Part shown: in pieces, positions 8,048-14,885 of the stretch
How positions within the stretch are numbered: position 1 is the stretch's first letter
Layout of the letters: every line of letters starts with the position of its first letter
NCBI GenBank assembly: GCA_020721025.1
Contig: DYNO01000021.1
Coordinates: 1-23,442 of the forward strand
Direction of reading: 5' to 3'
Source of the DNA: Thiomargarita sp.
Lineage (GTDB): Bacteria; Pseudomonadota; Gammaproteobacteria; Beggiatoales; Beggiatoaceae
Length of the DNA: 23,442 bases
Position numbers and translations under genes: made by a program
Notes under the pieces: model-generated
What the model was told of the DNA's origin: nothing
Database searches by the model: none
What the model saw: only the letters and a program-made list of their open reading frames with translations

Positions 8048-8105
8048 TATCAGGATTCTTGGCGGTCAACCCGATGAGCGATTGCGCTGAATCACTATCC
8101 TGATA
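8048..8105 (+). other. Foldable inverted-repeat leader before the DUF6489-type gene
   Basis: TATCAGGAT (8048-8056) is the exact reverse complement of 8097-8105. Inside lie two small hairpins: CGG/CCG at 8063-8065 and 8071-8073, and AGCG/CGCT at 8077-8080 and 8085-8088 with an ATTG loop. The set could fold as a compact three-stem RNA 30 nt upstream of the next start codon, or be a protein-binding inverted repeat. No known riboswitch class was recognised. Confidence 0.35.
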
Positions 8106-8135
8106 TTTATCTTACTCATTTCGGAAGGATTTTAT

Positions 8136-8414
8136 ATGAAAATTCAAATTGATATCGAAGCAACGCCGCAAGAAATTCGTAGTTTTTTTGGTTTACCGGA
8201 CTTAGAACCGTTACAACGTGAAATTGTCGATGTGATTCGCAAAAATATGTCAGCAGGTATTGACGGCTTTGATCCGATGACTGTGATGAAGCCATTCATT
8301 TTACCTGAACAATCTCAAGCATTTACATCGTTACAAAAATCTTTTTGGAATGCAATGATGGGGCATTCCTCACGAAGCCATAAAGCAGAAGATGACAAAG
8401 AACATTCTAAATAA
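8136..8414 (+). CDS. DUF6489-type small protein
   Basis: A 92-residue soluble protein starting MKIQIDIEATPQEIRSFFGL, with PDLEPLQREIVD (21-32), FDPMTVMKPF, and an LQKSFWNAMM helix near 68-77. This pattern (beta strand, TPEE-like turn, FxGLPDxxPLQ, then LQxxFW) is what is remembered for the DUF6489 family of proteobacterial small proteins of unknown function. The C-terminus is a charged, probably disordered tail. A strong GGAAGG ribosome site lies about 8 nt before the ATG. It sits alone between trmL and the membrane ATPase gene, preceded by a foldable leader. No function is claimed. Confidence 0.75.
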   Translation: MKIQIDIEATPQEIRSFFGLPDLEPLQREIVDVIRKNMSAGIDGFDPMTVMKPFILPEQSQAFTSLQKSFWNAMMGHSSRSHKAEDDKEHSK

Positions 8415-8665
8415 TTCAATTGATTATTTGAGATAACACAACAAAGTTTTCCACTCGATGCCACCATTGCTCAAAATCCGCTGACTGACTTCAATTTGCT
8501 GCTGTGGTTGGCAACACCAGATTTCTCAAGCCGGCAGCACGCTCAAGTTGAAGTCATTCACATCGCAAGCCCTTGTTGTCAAACCAGAAATAAGATTAGT
8601 GGTGGAAATATGCTATAAAAAGCGGTAAAATACCGATAACTCTCTCTAGCTAGTAAAGTTGACTC

Positions 8666-11497
8666 ATGTCCTTCTTTCCCTTATTATTTTCCAGAAGTTT
8701 ACTGTTGCTCTACTGGCTTTTTCTCAAACCTTCCGCTTGGCAGGATTTAGTCAGTCGCATCGACTCGCAACTTTCGCCCAATTTCGCGTTCACGGATTTA
8801 CAAGCGATTCATTGGCAACATCTTGAAATAAAAAATTTATTATGGCTACATTTTCTGTTTCCGATCTATAACTCCGTGTTATTCGCGGTAGGATTATGGT
8901 TATTCGGCTTTTCCACCCAGTTCATCATTTTTGTGTGCAGCTACACCATTATTTTTAGTATTATCATTGGCTTAATTTCAAGTTTTATCGTTTCTGTCGC
9001 ATTTGGGCTCTTAATCGGCAGTATTGGCAGTTTATTACTCACGTTACCGATTGTTTTTGCAGGCAGATTGATTTTTGAAATGGGCAGTAACATCGCATTA
9101 ATGACGGTATTAGCCGCCTCTTCTAACTACAGAATGATGCCCGCAGCGGACGAATATGCCCTACTCAGCGTCGTATTGGGTGTATTTTGCGTCGCAGTGG
9201 CGGCAAGCATCATGTACAACTCGCAGCGATTTTCGTATCAAATTCAACCACAATATCGCCAAATCGGTAGCATCGTCATCGGAGTCGTCATTAGCAGCAT
9301 CATGGTTTATAGTTTAATCAAGACCGTTAGCACCGTTGCCAGCGGTTCCGTGTCGTTTACGCAACAAAACGGCTTTTTATTCAGCATGTTCTTCGATAGC
9401 CTCATCAGTAGTGCATTTGGATTGGCATTTATCGTCATCTGGTTCATGCACACTTGGCGATGGAAAATGGCACTGGTAACCGGTTTGAGCGTCAGTGCTG
9501 CATTGAGTTTTTTGACCTTTTTTAAAAATTATTTTCCTGAAGAACCAATCAGATATGTTCCATTATTGCTCGGATTACACGATGGTTTGGAAAACGCGCT
9601 GCTTTATGCCAGTTTATTCACTTTTCCCTATGTCCTAGCAAAAAAAATAGCTAATACATGGGCAGGCATTGTGGCTGGGATTTTTGGCAGCGCGGGCGTG
9701 TATATCAGTTTTGCATTGATAATGGGCAATGAGACTGCTTTTCATCTCCTACCGCTGATTCTTTCAAGTTTCATCATTGGTTTAATGATAACTCTTTGGC
9801 TTCCCTTGATATTTTATCCCATAGAATCTGCTTGGAATATGATATTATTGCGGTTGGAAGAACAACGTGATCCTCGTGCAACCAGTTTCATTTATTGGCA
9901 TTCCGTATTTTGGGATGAAAGACAATATTTGCCATTATTCGGCTTAGAAACCTATTTGGTGCAACTTGCCGAAAAAAATCCAGAAATCGGTCAAACGGTG
10001 ATTGAGCATCTTTGTACCACGCCGCAAAGTTGGGCAGCTCGCGCCGCGCAGATTGAATTGGATGCGCGTCGTTTGGAAGTTTGTCAGGATGTACGCACGG
10101 TCAGTCAGGCATATCGCAGTCTCGCGGCGGGGGAATTGACCGGTCCTGCCAGTGCTTTATTGCGTAGTTTCAGTCGGTTAAGTCGAGATGTCGATGCCGC
10201 CCTTTCTCAGGAAAGCTCGTATAATCAACGGCTGGCAATTGATTCGCTCGAAGAAAGATTGGATGGTTTATTGCGAGAATTAACGCGGTCTTCCGAGCCC
10301 TATGCCCTGCGTTTTCAACCAATTGCAGCCAGTTGGCGACGAGTGTTGGCAAATCATACCAAAATTTTAAGTGAAGCGGTGGAAAGCCGACAGGAAATCC
10401 CAAATCCTTATGTGATTGGTATTCCATTAACCGAACATCAAGAAATATTTGTGGGACGCAGTGATATTAGTGCCAAAATTGAAAAATTACTGCTTGATAG
10501 CCGCTGTCCTCCATTGTTATTGTATGGGCAACGTCGCACTGGAAAAACTTCATTACTCAATAACTTAGGTCGATTACTGCCCAGCACGATTATTCCGCTG
10601 TTTGTAGATTTACAGGGACCCGCATCGTTGGCGAAAGACTGTGCCGGATTTTTGTATAATATTGGGCGTGCGATGCAGGCTTCGGCAAAACGGCATCGGG
10701 AAATCATTTTTCCACCGCTCAATCGAGATAAAATCAAGGAAGACCCGTTTACTTATTTTGATGAATGGCTCGATGAGATTGAACAACAACTTGAACCTTA
10801 CTACACGATTTTATTGAGTTTAGATGAATTTAGTACGTTGGAGCATGTATTTAAAAAAGGCTACTTAGACGAAGATTCGGTGTTAGGCATGTTGCGCCAC
10901 ATTATTCAACATCGTCCGCGGCTAAAAATCCTGTTGGCAGGCTCACATACGTTAGACGAGTTTGAACGCTGGGCAAATTATTTGATCAATGTCCAAACGG
11001 TGCACATCAGTTATTTGCAAGCGGCGGAAGCGATTCAACTGATTGAAAATCCTGTAAATCATTTTGTACTACAATATACAGAAGAAGCAACGCAACGAAT
11101 TATGCAAATTACGCATGGACATCCCGCCTTGATTCAATTGATGTGCGCTGAGGTTGTCACGTTGAAAAATAAGCAAAATATTGTAGAACGCCGTTTAGCC
11201 ACATTTGAAGATGCGGAGTCTGCGATTCCCGGTGCGTTGCAACATGGGCGATTTTTCTTTGCGGATATTACCAACAATCAAGTGTCGGCAAATGCGTTGA
11301 TGTTGTTGAAATTTTTGGCAGCCAAGGGCGAAGGCGCAATAATAAGTGAGGCTGATTTTTTTGAAACAAGCCAACTTTCGCAGGCTGAATTTGAATTGGC
11401 AGTAAAAAATTTATTGCAGCGGGAATTAATTGAGCAGGTGAACCATCAACATTATCGTTTCCAAGTGGAATTAATTCGTCGATGGTTTACCCAATAA
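8666..11497 (+). CDS. Polytopic membrane protein with C-terminal STAND/AAA-type P-loop ATPase
   Basis: A 943-residue two-part protein of unrecognised specific function. Residues 1-400 are mostly hydrophobic, with roughly ten or more predicted membrane spans. Residues 400-595 are helical and probably cytosolic. The ATPase starts with an IFVGRSDISAKIEKLL entry motif (about 594-609) and has Walker A GQRRTGKTS (621-629, Lys627), Walker B LLSLDEFS (Asp720, Glu721) and a sensor-like ILLAGSHT. The last 80 residues look like a winged helix (AEFELAVKNLLQRELI and YRFQVELIRRWF). This is the architecture of STAND-like NTPases coupled to a membrane module. The ATG at 8666 has only a weak ribosome site. 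It converges on serS. The role could be signalling, stress sensing or defence; nothing here decides between them. Confidence 0.85.
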   Translation: MSFFPLLFSRSLLLLYWLFLKPSAWQDLVSRIDSQLSPNFAFTDLQAIHWQHLEIKNLLWLHFLFPIYNSVLFAVGLWLFGFSTQFIIFVCSYTIIFSIIIGLISSFIVSVAFGLLIGSIGSLLLTLPIVFAGRLIFEMGSNIALMTVLAASSNYRMMPAADEYALLSVVLGVFCVAVAASIMYNSQRFSYQIQPQYRQIGSIVIGVVISSIMVYSLIKTVSTVASGSVSFTQQNGFLFSMFFDSLISSAFGLAFIVIWFMHTWRWKMALVTGLSVSAALSFLTFFKNYFPEEPIRYVPLLLGLHDGLENALLYASLFTFPYVLAKKIANTWAGIVAGIFGSAGVYISFALIMGNETAFHLLPLILSSFIIGLMITLWLPLIFYPIESAWNMILLRLEEQRDPRATSFIYWHSVFWDERQYLPLFGLETYLVQLAEKNPEIGQTVIEHLCTTPQSWAARAAQIELDARRLEVCQDVRTVSQAYRSLAAGELTGPASALLRSFSRLSRDVDAALSQESSYNQRLAIDSLEERLDGLLRELTRSSEPYALRFQPIAASWRRVLANHTKILSEAVESRQEIPNPYVIGIPLTEHQEIFVGRSDISAKIEKLLLDSRCPPLLLYGQRRTGKTSLLNNLGRLLPSTIIPLFVDLQGPASLAKDCAGFLYNIGRAMQASAKRHREIIFPPLNRDKIKEDPFTYFDEWLDEIEQQLEPYYTILLSLDEFSTLEHVFKKGYLDEDSVLGMLRHIIQHRPRLKILLAGSHTLDEFERWANYLINVQTVHISYLQAAEAIQLIENPVNHFVLQYTEEATQRIMQITHGHPALIQLMCAEVVTLKNKQNIVERRLATFEDAESAIPGALQHGRFFFADITNNQVSANALMLLKFLAAKGEGAIISEADFFETSQLSQAEFELAVKNLLQRELIEQVNHQHYRFQVELIRRWFTQ

Positions 11498-11529
11498 ATT
11501 CAATCAATTAGAACTACATTCTGACATCA

Positions 11530-12795
11530 TTAACCTATCATGGACATACCATTCATATATTTTTGTAATACGCTAGGAATGGCAATTTTGCCGCTATCCT
11601 GTTGATAATTTTCCATGATCGCGACCAACGTTCGCCCCACGGCTAAACCCGAACCGTTCAAGGTATGCAATAATTCTGGTTTCTTGGTTTCTGGATTACG
11701 CCACCGCGCCTTCATGCGACGTGCTTGAAATGCTTCAAAATTACTGCACGAGGAAATTTCGCGATACTTTTGTTGTCCCGGCAGCCACACTTCTAAATCG
11801 TAAGTTTTCGCGGAAGAAAAACCAATATCCCCCGTGCAAAGCGCGACCACTCGATAGGGTAACTCCAAGTATTGCAACACTTTTTCTGCATGTCCCGTCA
11901 ATTCTTCCAAAGCGGCATAAGAATCTTGTGGCTTTACAAATTGCACCAATTCCACTTTTTCAAATTGGTGTTGCCGAATCATGCCCCGCGTGTCCTTCCC
12001 ATACGCGCCCGCCTCGCTACGAAAACAGGGGGTATGACAGACATATTTCACGGGCAATTGTTCTAAAATCTCATCCCGCGCCAAGTTGGTAACTGGCACT
12101 TCTGCCGTGGGAATCAGGTAAAAATTTTGTTCGGGAATGTGAAATAAATCGGCTGCAAATTTAGGAAGTTGCCCCGTACCTTGCAAACTGTCGGCATTGA
12201 CCATGTACGGGACATAAACCTCCGTATAGCCATGTTCTTGACTGTGCAAATCTAGCATAAATTGAATCAATGCCCGGTGTAAGCGCGCCAACCCGCCACG
12301 CATTACCGCAAAACGTGCCCCAGTAATTTTCGCCGCCACTTCAAAATCCAACATCTGCAATTGTGCCCCCAAATCGACATGATCTTTAACTGTAAAATCA
12401 AGAACTTTGGGTTCTCCCCAGCGGCGAATTTCTAAATTGTCTTCTTCGCTCCGTCCTACAGGCACACTGTCATGCGGGAGATTGGGCAGGGTCAGCAAAA
12501 TATGATTTAATTGGGTTTGAATCTGTTCTAATTGGGCTTCGCTGGCTTGCAGTTGTTCTCCTAAATTTGCAACTTGTGCCATGGTTGGGGCGGTATCGAG
12601 CCCTTTGGCTTTCAATTGACCAATTTCTTTTGAAAGACGATTGCGTTCGCTTTGTAATTCCTGCGTTTTGACTTGACAGAGCTTGCGTTGATTTTCTAAA
12701 TCGGTCAGCGATGCGGTGTCGAGGGTGAGACCACGCGTGGCGAGTTTTTTGGCAACATCATCTAATTGATTACGAACGAATTGAGGATCAAGCAT
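11530..12795 (-). CDS. serS: Seryl-tRNA synthetase
   Basis: Class II synthetase that charges tRNA-Ser (and tRNA-Sec where present) with serine. The N-terminal coiled-coil arm that grips the tRNA long arm spans about 28-100 (NQRKLCQVKTQELQSERNRL and later LEQIQTQLN). The catalytic core shows TAEVPVTNL, motif 2 with CFRSEAGAYGKDTRG, SSCSNFEAFQARRMKAR, and motif 3 GSGLAVGRTLVAIMENYQ. The 421 residues match the family. Its start lies 5 nt after the stop of the DUF190 gene, which suggests co-transcription. It converges with the membrane ATPase gene; no terminator hairpin is evident in the 32-bp gap. Confidence 0.97.
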   Translation of the reverse strand: MLDPQFVRNQLDDVAKKLATRGLTLDTASLTDLENQRKLCQVKTQELQSERNRLSKEIGQLKAKGLDTAPTMAQVANLGEQLQASEAQLEQIQTQLNHILLTLPNLPHDSVPVGRSEEDNLEIRRWGEPKVLDFTVKDHVDLGAQLQMLDFEVAAKITGARFAVMRGGLARLHRALIQFMLDLHSQEHGYTEVYVPYMVNADSLQGTGQLPKFAADLFHIPEQNFYLIPTAEVPVTNLARDEILEQLPVKYVCHTPCFRSEAGAYGKDTRGMIRQHQFEKVELVQFVKPQDSYAALEELTGHAEKVLQYLELPYRVVALCTGDIGFSSAKTYDLEVWLPGQQKYREISSCSNFEAFQARRMKARWRNPETKKPELLHTLNGSGLAVGRTLVAIMENYQQDSGKIAIPSVLQKYMNGMSMIG

Positions 12796-12800
12796 GGGAT

Positions 12801-13103
12801 TTATTCACTTAAATATGCTGTCCAATGAACAATGTGATCGGGAGCAACGAATTGGTTAATTTGGGTTAGAATATGAGAAATTTTGTCTGTGGTATCAAAA
12901 AACTCTACAATTAGAGGCAAATCAAATGATAAATCAATGAGATGACTGTCATGAATTTTTCCAGATTTTCCAAAACCACTGATACCACGCAAGACAGTGA
13001 CACCGCGTAGTTGGCTTTCTTCGTGGAGGTATTTTAAAAGCAGCGATAAATTTTTTTCAGTTTCAGTGAGATAAACGCGGACAATGGTGACTTCAGTTTT
13101 CAT
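12801..13103 (-). CDS. DUF190 family PII-like protein
   Basis: A 100-residue protein of the DUF190 family, whose known structure has a PII-like ferredoxin fold. Recognisable motifs are VRVYLTETEK (9-18), the LLKYLHEESQLRGVTVLRGISGFG stretch (22-45, including the G-x-G-x-G-x loop GISGFGKSG) and SFDLPLIVEFFDT. DUF190 genes are repeatedly found next to crcB fluoride channels, as here, so a role as a regulator or partner of fluoride efflux is plausible but inferred. It lies about 106 bp downstream of crcB and 5 nt upstream of serS. Confidence 0.85.
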   Translation of the reverse strand: MKTEVTIVRVYLTETEKNLSLLLKYLHEESQLRGVTVLRGISGFGKSGKIHDSHLIDLSFDLPLIVEFFDTTDKISHILTQINQFVAPDHIVHWTAYLSE

Positions 13104-13209
13104 AGAGAGCCAAGATTTTTTTCAATCGTTCAAACGGATTTAAAATCTGATTTTATGTTGGTGATGATAAAAAAACTGTTCACAATGCTGAAGTTATCAT
13201 CAAGTGAAT

Positions 13210-13581
13210 TCAAAGCTGGCGAGCTAATAGCATTCCTAACCATGTTGCAATCAGGCATAAAGTGACGCTGAGGAACATGTTTAAAAAGGCTTTGACATAG
13301 GCAGATTGTTCAATTAATACCATTGTTTCCATTGAAAACGAGGAAAAAGTGGTGAATCCGCCCAAAAATCCGACTAACACGGTGGCACGCCATTCGGGAC
13401 TGAGAATGCGATCTGTCATGAACACGAATAAAAATCCCATGAGTAAACAACCGAGTACGTTGACCGAGAGGGTGCCGTAGGGGAAATCTCGCCCGAACCA
13501 CTGGTAAACTCGTGTGGAGAGTAAGAAGCGGAGTATGGAGCCGAGCGCGCCACCGAGAGCAATTCCTGTGAGTTGTAACAT
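13210..13581 (-). CDS. crcB: CrcB/Fluc fluoride channel
   Basis: Small inner-membrane fluoride channel that works as a dual-topology dimer and lets F- leak out of the cell. Its 123 residues form four membrane helices, with family motifs GGALGSILRF (9-18), NVLGCLLMG (about 41-49) and GFLGGFTTFSSFSMET (about 71-86), whose TTFSSFS phenylalanines line the pore. It is single-copy here rather than a paralogous pair. Its ATG lies 2 nt after the stop of the SPOR-domain gene, so it is probably translated from that transcript. No fluoride riboswitch was recognised upstream. Confidence 0.95.
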   Translation of the reverse strand: MLQLTGIALGGALGSILRFLLSTRVYQWFGRDFPYGTLSVNVLGCLLMGFLFVFMTDRILSPEWRATVLVGFLGGFTTFSSFSMETMVLIEQSAYVKAFLNMFLSVTLCLIATWLGMLLARQL

Positions 13582-13583
13582 AA

Positions 13584-14231
13584 TTAGGGGGATTGCAGTG
13601 GTTGGGGTGGTTTATTTTCACGAATTTTCAAGTGTTTCAGTCCGGCTTGGGCGGTCACTTGTTTACTGAGTTTTTGTGCCGCGGCTTTGTCAGGTTGCAT
13701 GGGCATCAGATTCACCACAAATCTATTGCCAACCTTGCTAATTGCAGATTCAAATCCTTTTTCTTTTAATTTATCAACCCGTTGCTTTGCCGAAACTTCG
13801 GTTTTAAAAACACCTGCTTGCACAATCCAACCCGCGTCCGTGATAGCTTGAGTTTTGGCATTGGCGGCTTGTTCTTCTTCAATCGCTAACGCCTCTTTAT
13901 TCATCGGATTGCCGTCCAAATCCAAAAAGGTAAAATTCAGCGGGAGCGGACGAAGCGGTTTGGGAAGGGTCGTGATTGTGTTCACACCGTCATTGCCAAC
14001 GACTCGATGGGTGGTGGGTTCCGTCGTTGCTGCGGTTGATTTCAATACTTCATCCTCTTTTGCGGAGGCGAGTTTATATCTTCCGTCATGCACCGCGGAT
14101 AAGCCAATCAATATCTTGAGAATGAAGTAAATCAGTAAAATAATCAGACACAATACGATGCCACCGACAAGACGTTGTTTGGGGTCGTAGTGGTCGAGCG
14201 TGCGTCTGGGAGTACGAGCATATAACGGCAT
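13584..14231 (-). CDS. SPOR-domain membrane protein (DedD-like)
   Basis: Predicted bitopic inner-membrane protein that binds denuded peptidoglycan at the division site. A short cytoplasmic basic N-terminus is followed by one membrane helix (about 24-46, GGIVLCLIILLIYFILKILI), a low-complexity periplasmic linker, and a SPOR domain at about 133-205 (GWIVQAGVFKTEVSAKQRVD and NRFVVNLMPMQ). The second in-frame ATG at 14231 is preferred: AGGA is only 1 nt from the first ATG (14235-14237) but about 7 nt from the second. Architecture and size match DedD, but the folC neighbourhood usual for dedD is absent, so the gene symbol is withheld. It heads the transcript with crcB. Confidence 0.85.
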   Translation of the reverse strand: MPLYARTPRRTLDHYDPKQRLVGGIVLCLIILLIYFILKILIGLSAVHDGRYKLASAKEDEVLKSTAATTEPTTHRVVGNDGVNTITTLPKPLRPLPLNFTFLDLDGNPMNKEALAIEEEQAANAKTQAITDAGWIVQAGVFKTEVSAKQRVDKLKEKGFESAISKVGNRFVVNLMPMQPDKAAAQKLSKQVTAQAGLKHLKIRENKPPQPLQSP

Positions 14232-14885
14232 AAACATTTCCTAACTGTGCTACAAGCTGATGTAACGTAACCAGTTTGAGTAGTGGTTAGTTGCAAGCGG
14301 ACAGAGAATCATCCACATGATGACAAAGCTATTCAGCAGATATTTCAAGGTAACTTGTTGATTCGACTCATCAGATGTATTTTAACGTTTTCATTAAAGT
14401 AACTTATTGATTGATTCCATCATAACTCAAGGATTCATCTCAACACGGGGCTTCAATGAATATTTTCTGCGCTAAACTGTTTTTTATTGATTAACTTAGG
14501 AGTTACGCAGTTGAAACGTTATTCAGTTGATTTTGTTCAAATATCGAAAAATCAATCAAAATACTAACTTTTTGAATAAATTGAAAATTAGATTTGAACT
14601 GCGTAACTCCTATAACTATATCATACAAAAGTCTAATTTAGTTGAATAAGAGTGTTAAGAAGCATCTGAAATTGTGGTAAAGAAAGCAATGCTACGCAAC
14701 TGTGAAACATCTAAATTGAGATCAATAAATAAAAAACGTTGTAAAAACAATTTCAAACTTGATAATAGCGATAATTGATCAAATTGTCATTCGCTTCATC
14801 ATCGTCAAGAATCCTGCTAAAATTTGCCCATCAATCATCTCTGACGAGCGCATTTATCTCCTTGAAATACCAAAACAAAGAAAGT
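14232..14885. other. Intergenic region between divergent SPOR and GGDEF-EAL genes
   Basis: About 650 bp of AT-rich sequence without a convincing gene. It contains an imperfect direct repeat (GTAACTTGTTGATT at 14350-14363 and GTAACTTATTGATT at 14399-14412) and the MITE-like element at 14497-14612. A reading frame from 14775 continues into the GGDEF-EAL gene, but its first 37 residues look non-coding. Promoters for both flanking genes should lie here, but no convincing -35/-10 pair was found. Confidence 0.5.
14497..14612. mobile_element. MITE-like element, copy 1
   Basis: A 116-bp element with 19-nt terminal inverted repeats (14497-14515 and 14594-14612), 18 of 19 matching; the left end reads TAGGAGTTACGCAGTTGAA. 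It is flanked by a direct TAACT duplication (14492-14496 and 14613-14617). The interior is AT-rich and encodes nothing. A second copy with the same termini lies at 17872-17998. The 5-6-bp duplications fit mobilisation by a DDE transposase, for example of the IS1634 type, but the parent element is not in the window. Confidence 0.8.

Noticed and set aside
8415..8560. Minus-strand frame of about 34 codons and an imperfect inverted repeat (8486-8498 with 8544-8556) between the DUF6489 gene and the membrane ATPase
   Set aside because: The frame has no start codon and no recognisable match. The 12-of-13 inverted repeat is isolated and without a clear role. It could be decayed coding sequence, but this cannot be supported.
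8623..8635. Short hairpin CGGTA-AAA-TACCG upstream of the membrane ATPase
   Set aside because: A 5-bp stem is too short to support a regulatory claim, and there is no T-tract or promoter context.
14231..14330. Fluoride riboswitch upstream of the SPOR-crcB run
   Set aside because: No conserved crcB-motif core was recognised on the minus strand before the first gene.
14350..14412. Direct repeat GTAACTT(G/A)TTGATT
   Set aside because: Two imperfect 14-nt copies in AT-rich DNA could arise by chance. They are mentioned only in the intergenic entry.
14775..14885. Upstream extension of the GGDEF-EAL protein (37 residues)
   Set aside because: The sequence is not protein-like for this family, and the membrane domain starts cleanly at the ATG at 14886.
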